Both the position numbers and the translations under genes were made by a program. A stretch of 64,000 nt of DNA, taken from contig NZ_JOFZ01000004.1 of assembly GCF_000721265.1 (NCBI RefSeq), positions 434,001 through 498,000 on the forward strand. The letters run 5' to 3'. Below the pieces are notes generated by a model. The model saw nothing but the letters and a program-made list of their open reading frames with translations, was not told the DNA's origin and ran no database searches. The DNA comes from Streptomyces sp. NRRL F-5126 (GTDB lineage Bacteria > Actinomycetota > Actinomycetes > Streptomycetales > Streptomycetaceae). The stretch's first letter is position 1. Every line of letters starts with the position of its first letter. Shown here one piece after another: positions 15,215 to 23,837 of this stretch.

Positions 15215-16501
15215 TCAGCTGCGGTTTCCCTTCCCCCCGCGGTCACCGCCGCGCCGTGGCCGGGGCACGTCGCGGGCACGGCGCGCGCCGTCGCCCAGCC
15301 GCGCCCGCCAATCCCTCAGCCACCGGTACTTCTCGCGCTGCCTGCGCGTGGAGTTGTCCAGTTCCTCCATCAGCCGTATCGAGCGGTTCTCCAGATCCAG
15401 CTCGTCGAGGATGCGGTCCATCTGGGTGAGCAGCGCCCCGTGCAGCTGCCACTCGGCCGGATGGTCGCGCACCATGTCGAGCAGCAGCTGTGCCACGTGC
15501 TCACGCTCCCCGCGCGCCTCGTCCAGATCCTCGGCGAGCCGTGTCTCCGCGCGCTCGGCGTTCGCGCTGACCGGCGAGGTGACGAGGACGGCGAAGCTCA
15601 CGATCGCATCGCCCATCCTGGCGATCACGTTCTCCATCGCGGCACCCGTCCGGGGCGGGAACATCGGTTCCTCGACACGGGCCTTCGCGAGGTCGGTCAG
15701 GGTCCGCGCGAGTACGCGCACGACCACGGCGCAGATCTCCAGCGTGTCGAGACCGGTGCGCAGTACCACCCGGTGCAGCAGGCCCTCGCGCACGCGCGGG
15801 TTGAGCCGGAGGGACTCCTCCGCCTGCCGCAGCTCCGCGTCGACGTCGGTGATCTCCTGATCGATCCTGCGGGCCTCGTGCAGCCGGGCGGCGGCGGTCT
15901 CCACCGTGGTGGGGTCCGCGAGCCCATCGCTGATGTGCAGCATCAGCCGGCGGATCCTGCGGGCCAGCGCCTCGATCGACTCGCCGGCCGTCTCGACCCA
16001 CACGGGCGGGATGAACAGGAAGTTGAAGAGCAGGCCCACGCCCGCGCCGATCAGGGTGTCGAGGACCCTCGTCCAGGCAGTGGACTCCACCTGCACCTGC
16101 GTCACACCGAGGACCAGCATCGCGCTGATCGCCACCTCGACGACGAAGTCGCCCGCGCGCACGATCCGCCCCACGACGAGCGCCATCAGGATGATGAGCG
16201 CGAGGCTCCACCAGGCGAGGCCCACGAGAGCGCTGAAGCCGATCGCCACCAGGACGCCCGTGACGACCGCGTTCACCCGCGTGAGACTGAGCCGGATGGT
16301 GGAGAAGAGCGTCACCTGCGTGACGAGCAGCGCCGTCAGTGGCGCCGTCAGGGGCGCAGCCTCGCTGGACAGCCGCTCCGCGACGATGAACGAGATGGTC
16401 GCCGCCGCTGTCGAGCGCAGGGTCTGGACGACCACGGGCTCCCTGCGCAGCCGCAGTACGCGCAGGGCCGAGGCCTTCACACGATTTCGGACGTCGAACA
16501 C
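15215..16501 (-). CDS. FUSC/aromatic acid exporter-type membrane protein
   Basis: This is a 428-residue protein. The N-terminal half has about six hydrophobic segments (for example SAAATISFIVAERL, AVVTGVLVAIGFSALVGLAW, LALIILMALVVG, AISAMLVLGVTQV, LIGAGVGLLFNFLFIPP). A long, charged helical cytoplasmic half follows, ending in a basic tail. This is the layout of FUSC/ArAE_1 family proteins, linked to export of aromatic acids, though most bacterial members are uncharacterised. The GTG start at 16501 was chosen because the longer frame runs into the divergent glycosylase gene. A hairpin terminator follows the stop. Confidence 0.75.
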   Translation of the reverse strand: MFDVRNRVKASALRVLRLRREPVVVQTLRSTAAATISFIVAERLSSEAAPLTAPLTALLVTQVTLFSTIRLSLTRVNAVVTGVLVAIGFSALVGLAWWSLALIILMALVVGRIVRAGDFVVEVAISAMLVLGVTQVQVESTAWTRVLDTLIGAGVGLLFNFLFIPPVWVETAGESIEALARRIRRLMLHISDGLADPTTVETAAARLHEARRIDQEITDVDAELRQAEESLRLNPRVREGLLHRVVLRTGLDTLEICAVVVRVLARTLTDLAKARVEEPMFPPRTGAAMENVIARMGDAIVSFAVLVTSPVSANAERAETRLAEDLDEARGEREHVAQLLLDMVRDHPAEWQLHGALLTQMDRILDELDLENRSIRLMEELDNSTRRQREKYRWLRDWRARLGDGARRARDVPRPRRGGDRGGKGNRS

Positions 16502-16571
16502 CTCACGCTCTTTCCCCCTCGTGCGCCACTCGCAACGGCACGGTCGCGTCTCCTCCGGTACCGTCACCCGA

Positions 16572-17363
16572 ATGCGCAGGCGCGACGACCTCGACGATTC
16601 CGACGGCCCCAACGACCCCGGCGACCCGGCGTTTCCGCGGGCGGCAGCCGCGGCCGAGACCTCGCTGGCCGGACTCGACGCCCGCGTCACGCGCTGCGCC
16701 GCGTGCCCGCGGCTGGTGGCCTGGCGTGAGGAGAAGGCGCACGACGACCTGCCCGCCTACCGTGGCCAGCGGTACTGGGCGCGTCCAGTACCCGGCTTCG
16801 GCCCGGCTGACGCCCCACTGCTCATCGTCGGCCTCGCCCCGGCCGCGCACGGCGCCAACAGGACGGGCCGGATGTTCACCGGCGACAGGTCGGGCGACGT
16901 GCTCTTCGCCGCGCTGCACGCCCTCGGTCTCGCGTCCCGCCCGGACCCGGTGGCAGCGGACGACGGCATGACGCTGCGGGGCGTACGGATGAGCTCGCCG
17001 GTGCGATGCGCGCCGCCGGCCAACCGTCCGACACCTGCCGAACGCGACACGTGCCGCCCGTGGCTCGCCCGCGAGCTGCGGCTCCTGGCCCCCACGCTGC
17101 GCACGGTCGTCGTCCTGGGCGCCTTCGGCTGGCAGGCCCTGATGCCCGCTCTGGCCGAGGCCGGCTGGGCGCTTCCCCGGCCGCGTCCCGCCTTCGGGCA
17201 CGGCACACGGGTGACATTGGGCCAACGTGACGGGCAGGCGAGGCTCGACCTGTTCGGCTGCTACCACGTCAGCCAGCGCAACGTCTTCACCGGACGCCTC
17301 ACACCGCTCATGCTCCGTGAGGTGCTGGAAGCGGCGGCGGAGGCGGCAGGCATCCTGCCATGA
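16572..17363 (+). CDS. Family 5 uracil-DNA glycosylase (UdgB type)
   Basis: This 263-residue DNA repair enzyme excises uracil and some other deaminated bases. Motif 1, GLAPAAHGANRTGRMFTGD near residue 82, has the alanine in place of the catalytic Asp/Asn that defines family 5. Motif 3, HVSQRNVFTGRLT, is near residue 233. Cysteines in TRCAACPRL, PVRCAPP and RDTCRPW fit the 4Fe-4S cluster of these enzymes. The ATG start lies 70 bases from the divergent membrane protein gene, so promoters overlap. Confidence 0.92.
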   Translation: MRRRDDLDDSDGPNDPGDPAFPRAAAAAETSLAGLDARVTRCAACPRLVAWREEKAHDDLPAYRGQRYWARPVPGFGPADAPLLIVGLAPAAHGANRTGRMFTGDRSGDVLFAALHALGLASRPDPVAADDGMTLRGVRMSSPVRCAPPANRPTPAERDTCRPWLARELRLLAPTLRTVVVLGAFGWQALMPALAEAGWALPRPRPAFGHGTRVTLGQRDGQARLDLFGCYHVSQRNVFTGRLTPLMLREVLEAAAEAAGILP

Positions 17364-17555
17364 GGGCTCGAAGCCGACGTCGGACGCGTCGAGGAGCGAG
17401 TCGACGGCGGCGCCCACATCGGACGTCTGCTCACCCCCACCGCGGGCCACGCCGCCGGATGACAGGCGCGCGCACCGGCGCCTCCCGAGTGCTCCGGTGC
17501 ACGGGGGCGCCCTGGTACCGCGATCTCTCCGCGTGTACGCGTACACGCACGGCGC

Positions 17556-17888
17556 TCAGGCGAGCGGCGGCGGGCCCTTGCGCTCGCCCTCGTGCTCGTC
17601 GCGCGGCTTGACCTCCTCGCCGTGGCCGCCGAGCTCGTGCGGCAGCAGACGGCCGTCCTTGGGGAACGTCTCGTTCGCGTCGCCCGTACCCTCCAGGTGG
17701 CTCTGGTGCTCCGGCCTGCGCGGTTGCTCCTGCGGTCCCGGGTGGTGGTTGACGTCGTCCCTGCGGCGGAAACCCAACCAGAATCCCCCGACGAGGATGA
17801 TCACGATCACCAGCCCGATCGGGAACATCCAGACGTTGCCGGCCGCAAGGACCACGTCGTGTGCGTACAGCATGTTCGGTGGGTTCAT
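17556..17888 (-). CDS. DUF6479 family single-pass membrane protein
   Basis: This 110-residue protein has one membrane helix near the N-terminus (MFPIGLVIVIILVGGFWLGF). An RRRD stop-transfer segment and a long hydrophilic, proline/acid-rich tail containing the conserved DGRLLPHELGGHG stretch follow. This matches DUF6479, a family that seems confined to streptomycetes and relatives. The function is unknown. ATG 17888 or the internal ATG 17873 may be the start. It stands alone after the glycosylase gene, convergent to it across a 192-bp gap in which I see no gene. Confidence 0.75.
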   Translation of the reverse strand: MNPPNMLYAHDVVLAAGNVWMFPIGLVIVIILVGGFWLGFRRRDDVNHHPGPQEQPRRPEHQSHLEGTGDANETFPKDGRLLPHELGGHGEEVKPRDEHEGERKGPPPLA

Positions 17889-18056
17889 GTGCGATCGAGT
17901 ACCCCTTCGGCAGCCAGTGATGACCACTTGACGGTCGCACGCGGCGAAATCTTCACCCGGCCGGGTGAAGAACGGGGTTCCGTGCGTTTGTTCCGGCCGG
18001 ATCGAGGCACCCGGACGCAACCGGGAACGCCCGCCGGAACCAGGAAGGGGCTGGCC

Positions 18057-18209
18057 ATGGGCCTCATACCCATGCTGTGCGGCGTACTTTTCCCACCCGC
18101 GATGCTCGGAGTGGTCGTCGGGATGGGCCGTCTCGAGGAATACATCATGCGGGAGCCGGAGCCGAAAACCCGGCCCGCGCACCCACGCAGGCGCCTTCTT
18201 CGTCGCTGA
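18057..18209 (+). CDS. Small hydrophobic protein, function unknown
   Basis: This open frame of 50 codons has an unusually good AGGAAGGGG ribosome site seven bases before its ATG. The first 24 residues are hydrophobic (MLCGVLFPPAMLGVVVGM), followed by RLEEYIMREPEPKTRP and an arginine-rich end. It looks like a small single-pass membrane protein. A strong hairpin begins eight bases after the stop, which supports a real transcription unit. No function can be assigned. Confidence 0.5.
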   Translation: MGLIPMLCGVLFPPAMLGVVVGMGRLEEYIMREPEPKTRPAHPRRRLLRR

Positions 18210-18216
18210 CTCAAGG

Positions 18217-18252
18217 CCCCTGCGCCCGGGGTTTGCGGCCCCGGGCCAGGGG
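18217..18252. terminator. GC-rich hairpin terminator
   Basis: CCCCTGCGCCCGGGG pairs with CCCCGGGCCAGGGG around a TTTGCGG loop, with one bulged base. It directly follows the small-protein gene and precedes the CDF relic. Confidence 0.65.
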
Positions 18253-18270
18253 GCGAGCGGCCGCCATCGT

Positions 18271-18372
18271 GTGAAGGACGGCACGACGCGCACCACCGTC
18301 CTCGTCGCCCTCACCGCGAACCTGGTCATCGCCGTCGCCAAGGCAGTGGGAGGCCTCTTCTCCGGCTCGCCC
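18271..18372 (+). pseudogene. Remnant: N-terminus of a cation diffusion facilitator transporter
   Basis: From a GTG at 18271 the plus frame reads VKDGTTRTTVLVALTANLVI then AVAKAVGGLFSGSPA. This is the first transmembrane helix and the conserved FxGSPA turn that opens CDF (Zn/Co/Cd) efflux proteins. The match ends at about 18372 and the frame becomes arginine- and cysteine-rich. Nothing else of the roughly 300-residue protein is present in any frame before the next gene. The 379-bp interval 18210-18588 otherwise holds no gene I can support. Confidence 0.6.
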
Positions 18373-18588
18373 GCCAGACGCTGCACCCCGCACGGGCCAC
18401 GAAACCTGTGTCGCTGTCCGAGGTCAGTGCGACACACAAGGCTCTGGAAGCCGCGGAAGAACCGCTTCCCAAGCGTTCAGGCGGGCGTCGGCCGCAATAC
18501 CTGCTGCACGTTTCCGGGCTTCGTCGGCGGCGATGGGCGGTTCCGCGAGGAACGGCCCGTCAACGAGGTGCCGGCGACGCGGCAACCG

Positions 18589-19131
18589 TCATGCCCCGCC
18601 CACCGCAGGGTGTTGCAGCTCGCGCAGGTCGAGGCGCGAGCCGTGGCCGCGGGTCACCGCCTCGAGCGTGCGCTGGAGCGGCGGTGGCGGCACCGTCAGG
18701 ACCGGGCACGCCGCGTGCGCCACACAGAAGCGTGCCACGGACGGGAACAGGGCGCGGCGCCACAGGCCGCGGCGGCCCGTGCCCACCACGAGCAGGTCGT
18801 CCTCGCGGTCCGCGATGTCGACCAGCGCCTGCCCCGGCGCGCCGCGTGCCACGAAGCACTCGGTGGGCACGCTCGGCTCCGCTCCGCCGAAGGCCGTGTC
18901 GAGTGCGGTGACCAGCACGTCGACGGCCTCGCGGCGGCAGTCCTCGCCCAGCGACGGGGACGGGAAGGAGCCACGCGGGCCCAACTCCGTCAGCGGCGCC
19001 TCCCAGGCGAGCACGGCCCACAGCGTCCCGCCGGCGGAGCGCACCTCGGCCACGGCCCTGTGCAGTGCCGCGATGCTGCCCAGGGAACCGCTCACCCCGG
19101 CGACCACCCGCCGCTCACCCGTCGTGTGCAT
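18589..19131 (-). CDS. Universal stress protein (UspA family)
   Basis: This is a 180-residue single-domain USP. It starts VVAGVSGSLGSIAALHRAV, with the glycine/serine turn of the fold, and carries the nucleotide-site pattern LLVVGTGRRGLWRRALFPSV near residue 122, followed by AHAACPVLTVP. The canonical ATP motif is G-x2-G-x9-G-S/T; here the final small residues are PS, so ATP binding is uncertain. Streptomycetes carry many USPs, often induced by hypoxia or stress. The start is the ATG behind GTGGAGGG. Confidence 0.82.
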   Translation of the reverse strand: MHTTGERRVVAGVSGSLGSIAALHRAVAEVRSAGGTLWAVLAWEAPLTELGPRGSFPSPSLGEDCRREAVDVLVTALDTAFGGAEPSVPTECFVARGAPGQALVDIADREDDLLVVGTGRRGLWRRALFPSVARFCVAHAACPVLTVPPPPLQRTLEAVTRGHGSRLDLRELQHPAVGGA

Positions 19132-19225
19132 GGCCCTCCACGCTCCTCGGCCCCATCGCGTCGCCGGTCCCCTCACTCCATTGAACCGCCGCGCGGCGGC
19201 GGGCGCGAAGTGCGTCGGCGGCTCC

Positions 19226-19684
19226 TCACCGCAGCGGGAAGGACGCGCCGCGCTCGTCCTCGGGCCGCGCGCCGAAGATGCGCCGCTCGCCCTCCTCGAT
19301 GCGGACGTCGTCGATGCTCGCCTCGCGGCGGCTCATCAGCCCGTTCTCGTCGAACTCCCACAGCTCGTTGCCGTACGAGCGCCACCACTGGCCGTCCGCG
19401 TCATGGCACTCGTACTGGAAGCGGACGGCGATGCGGTCGCCGTCGAACGCCCACAGCTCCTTGCGCAGCGCGTAGTCGAGCTCTCGGGACCACTTCCGCG
19501 CCAGCAGCGCGACGATCTCGGCGCGGCCGGTGACGAAGGTGTCGCGATTGCGCCACACCGAGTCCTCCGAGTACGCGAGCGCGACCTTCTCGGGATCCCT
19601 GGTGTTCCAGGCGTCCTCGGCGCCCTGGACCTTCTGTGCCGCGGTCTCCCGGGTGAAAGGGGGAAGCGGTGGACGAGCGTTCAT
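19226..19684 (-). CDS. DUF1348 / NTF2-like family protein
   Basis: This 152-residue soluble protein has the DUF1348 opening [20 protein letters not shown] followed by [20 protein letters not shown], and the aromatic-rich [19 protein letters not shown] strand pair. The fold is NTF2/SnoaL-like with a ligand cone. The activity of this family is not established. The ATG giving MNARPP was taken as the start. The gene is divergent from a tetR gene and is its most likely target. Confidence 0.85.
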   Translation of the reverse strand: MNARPPLPPFTRETAAQKVQGAEDAWNTRDPEKVALAYSEDSVWRNRDTFVTGRAEIVALLARKWSRELDYALRKELWAFDGDRIAVRFQYECHDADGQWWRSYGNELWEFDENGLMSRREASIDDVRIEEGERRIFGARPEDERGASFPLR

Positions 19685-19725
19685 GGGCTGCCTTCCCGGG
19701 AGAACCGGCGTTCTCCGCTCCGCTG

Positions 19726-19734
19726 TTACGGTAA
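19726..19734. promoter_or_regulatory. Possible TetR operator core
   Basis: A short inverted repeat TTAC-G-GTAA lies in the 98-bp gap between the divergent DUF1348 and tetR genes, within an otherwise GC-rich stretch. It is small, so this is a weak call. Confidence 0.3.
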
Positions 19735-19782
19735 GTACTGCCGGAATCGCGGTCAAGCGCCGGCGAGGAGTGGTGAAGGATC

Positions 19783-20352
19783 ATGGACGGCACGGCCGCC
19801 CGCCGGCAGGCTCTCGACGCGGCGGAACGGCTCTTCTACGCGCGCGGAATACGCGCCGTGGGCATGGACGAGATCCGCACGGCCTCCGGTGTGTCGCTCA
19901 AACGGCTCTACCAGCTGTTCCCGGCCAAGGACCGGCTCGTCCAGGCCTGCCTGGAGCGCAGGGACGTCACGTGGCGGCGCAGGCTGGCGGACCGCGTCGA
20001 GCGTGCGAGCGACCCCGGGGAGCGGATCCTCACCGTCTTCGACTTCCTCGGCGAGTGGTTCGGCGAACCCGGCTTCCGGGGCTGCGCGTGGATCAATGCC
20101 TACGGGGAACTGGGCGCCACCAGCCCGGCCGTCGCCGCACTCGCCAAGGCACACAAGGCGGCGTTCCGCGCATACCTCGCGGACCTCGTCGCGGCGGCCG
20201 GGCTGCCGGACGCGGCGACGGACCACCTGCTGCTGCTCGCCGAGGGCGCGATGGTGACCGCGGCGATCCACGGCCGCGCGGACCCCGCGGCGCGGGCACG
20301 CGAGGCGGCGGCGCTGCTGCTCGCCGCGCATGCAGGACCGCGCACCCCCTGA
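19783..20352 (+). CDS. TetR/AcrR family transcriptional regulator
   Basis: This is a 189-residue regulator. The N-terminal HTH spans residues about 7-52 ([20 protein letters not shown]), followed by a helical domain that includes [19 protein letters not shown], typical of the TetR_C subgroup that controls small enzymes. It starts at ATG with AGGATC upstream. It probably represses the divergent DUF1348 gene. The ManD-like gene begins 74 bases downstream on the same strand and could be co-transcribed. Confidence 0.87.
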   Translation: MDGTAARRQALDAAERLFYARGIRAVGMDEIRTASGVSLKRLYQLFPAKDRLVQACLERRDVTWRRRLADRVERASDPGERILTVFDFLGEWFGEPGFRGCAWINAYGELGATSPAVAALAKAHKAAFRAYLADLVAAAGLPDAATDHLLLLAEGAMVTAAIHGRADPAARAREAAALLLAAHAGPRTP

Positions 20353-20426
20353 CAGCCGGTGCGGCACCGCGCGGGGCGGGCATGCTGGTCGCGCACACCC
20401 CCGTCCACGACAGGAGCCGCGTCCGT

Positions 20427-21644
20427 ATGAAGATCATCGCAGCCGACACCATCGTCACCGGCCCCGGCCGCAACTTCGTCACCCTCCGTATCAGTACGGA
20501 CGAGGGCCTTACCGGCCTCGGCGACGCCACGCTCAACGGCCGCGAGCTGGCCGTCGCCTCGTACCTGCGCGACCACGTCGCACCGCTGCTCGCCGGGCGC
20601 GACGCGGGGCGGATCGAGGACACCTGGCAGTACCTCTACCGCGGCGCCTACTGGCGGCGCGGCCCCGTGACCATGGCCGCGATCGCGGCCGTCGACACCG
20701 CGCTGTGGGACATCAAGGCCAAGGCCGCGGGCATGCCGCTCTACCAGCTGCTCGGCGGCGCCTCCCGCACCGGCGCCCTCGCCTACGGGCACGCCTCGGG
20801 CCGCGACATACCCGAGGTGCTCGACTCGGTACGCGCAGTGCGCGAGCAGGGCTTCCGCGCCGTCCGCGTCCAGGCGGGCGTCCCCGGCCTCGGCGCGGTG
20901 TACGGAGTGGCGGACCCGGCACGAGGCGACGCGCCCGCCGGCGCGTCAGGGCACCCGCGCCCCTTCGAGGAGACATGGGACACGGCCGCGTACCTGCGCC
21001 ACATCCCGCGCGTCTTCGAGGCCGTGCGCGCCGAGTTCGGGCCCGAACTGCCCCTGCTGCACGACGGGCACCACCGGATGACGCCCGTCCAGGCCGCCCG
21101 GCTCGGCAAGGACCTCGAAGCGTACGACCTGTTCTGGCTGGAGGACGCGACGCCCGCGGAGGACCCGTCGGCGCTGCGTCTCGTACGCGGACACACCACC
21201 ACGCCGCTCGCCATCGGCGAGGTCTTCAACTCGGTCCACGACTACGGTCCGTTGCTGACCGAGCGGCTGATCGACTACGCGCGCTCCGCGGTCACCCACA
21301 TCGGGGGCGTCACGGCCATGCGCAAGCTCCTGGACCTGGCGGCCGTCCACGGGGTCAAGTCCGCCATCCACGGGCCCGCCGACATCTCCCCGGTCGGGAT
21401 GGCCGCGGCCGTCCACCTCGACACGGCCGTGCACAACTTCGGCATCCAGGAGTACACGCGGCACGCCAAGGAGACGCTGGAGGTCTTCCGGCCCTCGCAC
21501 ACCTTCACCGACGGGATGCTGCGCCCCTCGGAACTGCCGGGTCTCGGCGTCGACTTCGACGTGGAGGCGGCGGGCAGGTATCCGTACGAACCGGCGTACC
21601 TGCCCGTGAACCGCCTCATCGACGGCACCGTCCACGACTGGTAG
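20427..21644 (+). CDS. Enolase-superfamily dehydratase, ManD (mannonate dehydratase)-like
   Basis: This is a 405-residue mandelate racemase/muconate lactonising-type enzyme. It has the N-terminal capping domain and a barrel with HDGHHRMTP (metal-ligand Asp and the catalytic His typical of ManD), then [11 protein letters not shown], and [12 protein letters not shown]. The ManD tail [21 protein letters not shown] is also present. Characterised ManD proteins dehydrate D-mannonate or D-gluconate, some very slowly, and several are regulators in name only (RspA). The sugar acid is not clear from context. It starts at ATG behind CAGGAG. Confidence 0.87.
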   Translation: MKIIAADTIVTGPGRNFVTLRISTDEGLTGLGDATLNGRELAVASYLRDHVAPLLAGRDAGRIEDTWQYLYRGAYWRRGPVTMAAIAAVDTALWDIKAKAAGMPLYQLLGGASRTGALAYGHASGRDIPEVLDSVRAVREQGFRAVRVQAGVPGLGAVYGVADPARGDAPAGASGHPRPFEETWDTAAYLRHIPRVFEAVRAEFGPELPLLHDGHHRMTPVQAARLGKDLEAYDLFWLEDATPAEDPSALRLVRGHTTTPLAIGEVFNSVHDYGPLLTERLIDYARSAVTHIGGVTAMRKLLDLAAVHGVKSAIHGPADISPVGMAAAVHLDTAVHNFGIQEYTRHAKETLEVFRPSHTFTDGMLRPSELPGLGVDFDVEAAGRYPYEPAYLPVNRLIDGTVHDW

Positions 21645-21745
21645 CCGTTTGTTCGCGGAACGGGGAGTGCGTCGGCGCTCCGCGTGGCATGCTCGTCACG
21701 GAAGGTGGCGGACCGTCCACACGGGGAACGAAGGAAAGTGACGCC

Positions 21746-22006
21746 ATGCCCGCCCTCTGGCTCCAGGTGCTGCACTCGCTGTCGCGGCCCGGTGCGGCGC
21801 CCGACGACGACATACTCGCCCGCGCCGCGGCCGACATCGCCCTGCGCGACCACCCGCACCCGCCGGCGAGCGCCGACGTGGTGCTCGACATCGCACGGTC
21901 CGAGTTCGCCGCCGTCCTGAACCGTACCCAGGCGCAGTCCGCCCTCGACCGCGCACGCAGGGCGGGCCGCGGTGGCGAGTACGGGCGGCCCGCCCCCGGC
22001 GGCTAG
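21746..22006 (+). CDS. Hypothetical protein
   Basis: This 86-residue soluble protein has a convincing GAAGGAAAG ribosome site. The sequence is helical with two conserved-looking segments (PALWLQVLHSLSRP and VVLDIARSEFAAVLNRTQA) and no signal peptide, membrane helix or cysteine. I do not recognise the family. It lies 13 bases upstream of the methyltransferase gene and is probably co-transcribed with it. Confidence 0.55.
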   Translation: MPALWLQVLHSLSRPGAAPDDDILARAAADIALRDHPHPPASADVVLDIARSEFAAVLNRTQAQSALDRARRAGRGGEYGRPAPGG

Positions 22007-22019
22007 CCTGCTGACCACC

Positions 22020-23243
22020 ATGAACGGTTTCACGACTCCCTGGGGCGAACACGTCCTCACCCGCTACCCCGAGGACCCCCGCGACGCCCTGCGCGCCTGG
22101 GACGGCGCCGACACGTATCTGCTCAGCCACCTCGCGGCCACCGCGGCCGACCTGACCGGCACGGTGGCGGTCGTCGGTGACCGCTGGGGCGCCCTGGCGA
22201 CGGCCCTCGCCGCCGCCAGGCTCGAACAGCCGCCCGCGGGCCGGCTCGCCCCGCACGGAACGCTCGTGCAGATCACCGACAGCCATCTCACCCAGTGCGC
22301 GACCCGGGCGAACCTCCGCCGCTCGGGCGCGGACAGTGACGCCGTGCGCCTGTTGTCCGTGCGCGACACGCCCCCCGCGCGCGTCGACGTCCTCATCGTC
22401 CGCGTGCCCAAGAGCCTCGCCCTGCTGGAGGACCAGCTGCACCGGCTCGCCCCCGCGCTGCACCCGGGCTCCCTCGTCGTCGGTGCCGGCCGCACCACCG
22501 AGATCCACAACTCGACCCTCCGCCTCTTCGAGGACGTCATCGGGCAGACCAGGACCACGCTCGCCGCCCACAAGTCCCGCCTCGTCCTCACCACCCCGGC
22601 CGCGGACAAGGTGGGCGACGGGCCCGCGCGGCCGCGGAACCCCTGGCCGGTGCGGTACGCGCTGCCGCGGGACGTGGGCGTCATGTCGGGCCGCACGGCC
22701 GTGGGGCACGCGGGGATCTTCTGCGCCGAACGCCTCGACATCGGCACCCGGTTCTTCCTGCGCCACCTGCCCGAGCGGCACGGCCCCGAGCACGTCGTGG
22801 ACCTCGGCTGCGGCAACGGCGTCGTCGGCACCGCGGCCGCGCTCGCCAACCCCGAGGGGCGCGTCACCTTCGTCGACGAGTCCCACTCGGCGATCGCCTC
22901 CGCCCAGGCCACGTTTCAGGAGGCGTTCGCGCCCGGGCCCGGCGGGGCGGCCAAGGCCCCGTCGGCCCGCTTCGTACTCGGCGACGCGCTGAGCGACACG
23001 GCCCCGGGCAGCGTGGACCTCGTACTCAACAACCCGCCGTTCCACAGCCACCGGGCGACGACGGACGAGACGGCCTGGCGCATGTTCACCGGTGCGCGGG
23101 CCGCGCTGCGCCCCGGGGGCGAGCTGTGGGTCGTGGGCAACAGGCACCTCGGCTACCACGGGAAACTCCGCCGGCTCTTCGGCCGGTGCAAGGTCGTCGC
23201 GAGCGATCCGAAGTTCGTGGTGCTGCGCGCGGTCAAGAGCTGA
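22020..23243 (+). CDS. RsmC/RlmG-like class I methyltransferase
   Basis: This 407-residue protein has a degenerate N-terminal methyltransferase-like domain and a C-terminal MTS domain. The latter has motif I VVDLGCGNGVVGTAAAL near residue 260 and the catalytic LVLNNPPFHS near residue 337. This two-domain plan is that of the 16S rRNA G1207 and 23S rRNA G1835 N2-methyltransferases. The NPPF motif fits methylation of an exocyclic amino group on a base. Which rRNA position is modified cannot be told from sequence. Confidence 0.87.
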   Translation: MNGFTTPWGEHVLTRYPEDPRDALRAWDGADTYLLSHLAATAADLTGTVAVVGDRWGALATALAAARLEQPPAGRLAPHGTLVQITDSHLTQCATRANLRRSGADSDAVRLLSVRDTPPARVDVLIVRVPKSLALLEDQLHRLAPALHPGSLVVGAGRTTEIHNSTLRLFEDVIGQTRTTLAAHKSRLVLTTPAADKVGDGPARPRNPWPVRYALPRDVGVMSGRTAVGHAGIFCAERLDIGTRFFLRHLPERHGPEHVVDLGCGNGVVGTAAALANPEGRVTFVDESHSAIASAQATFQEAFAPGPGGAAKAPSARFVLGDALSDTAPGSVDLVLNNPPFHSHRATTDETAWRMFTGARAALRPGGELWVVGNRHLGYHGKLRRLFGRCKVVASDPKFVVLRAVKS

Positions 23244-23274
23244 CAGGCGCTCTTAGGAGGATCCTCCGCACGGT

Positions 23275-23343
23275 CTCGCATTTGCTATGTGGATACCTAT
23301 CAAGAGTTGTAAATACCAGGCTGAGCGGCATATCTTGGCGCGC
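23275..23343 (+). promoter_or_regulatory. AT-rich leader of the molybdate gene cluster
   Basis: The stretch before the HTH-Mop gene contains TATGTGGATACCTATCAAG and GAGTTGTAAATACC, well below the local GC content. The repeated ATACC words at about 23292 and 23316 may be operator half-sites. The exact promoter is not determined. Confidence 0.4.
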
Positions 23344-23739
23344 ATGCAGTCGTATACAATCGGTCAGGCGGCAAGGTTGCTCGGGGTCAGCCCCGACACC
23401 GCGCGCCGCTGGGCCGACGCCGGCCGGGTCGCCACACACCGCGATGAGGCAGGGCGCCGCCTCATCGACGGCCGCGACCTCGCGGCCTTCTCCGTCGAGG
23501 TCGCGCAGAGCGGCGCCGACGACGGCGAGGAGCCCTACACCTCGGTCCGCAACGCCTTCCCCGGCATCGTCACCGCCGTCACCCTCGGCGATGTCGCCGC
23601 CCAGGTCGAGATCCAGGCCGGGCGGCACCGGCTCGTCTCCCTGCTCACCCGCGAGGCCGTCGAGGAACTCGGCCTGGAAGTCGGCATGCGGGCCACGGCA
23701 CGGGTGAAGGCCACCAACGTGCACGTCGACCGCAGTTGA
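23344..23739 (+). CDS. Molybdate-responsive HTH-Mop (TOBE) protein
   Basis: This 131-residue protein fuses a MerR-like excisionase helix-turn-helix (residues about 1-50, SYTIGQAARLLGVSPDTARRW) to a single Mop/TOBE molybdate-binding domain (residues about 65-131, SVRNAFPGIVTAVTLGDVAA, ending in RVKATNVHVDRS). It lies 98 bases upstream of modA and probably senses oxyanion and regulates the mod operon, in place of the larger ModE. Its leader (23275-23340) is strikingly AT-rich for this genome. Confidence 0.87.
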   Translation: MQSYTIGQAARLLGVSPDTARRWADAGRVATHRDEAGRRLIDGRDLAAFSVEVAQSGADDGEEPYTSVRNAFPGIVTAVTLGDVAAQVEIQAGRHRLVSLLTREAVEELGLEVGMRATARVKATNVHVDRS

Positions 23740-23837
23740 ACCACCGCTGTACGCAACGCGTCGCCCGTCCCCGGCGCTCCTGCCCCATCCGCTCGTGGGC
23801 CGTCCCAGGCCCGCCACGCCCAAGGAGTCACCGTCCC

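Noticed and set aside
15062..16729. A 555-codon plus-strand frame opposite the FUSC-type gene
   Set aside because: It is an antisense shadow rich in His/Arg/Asp; the minus frame has clear membrane helices and a terminator.
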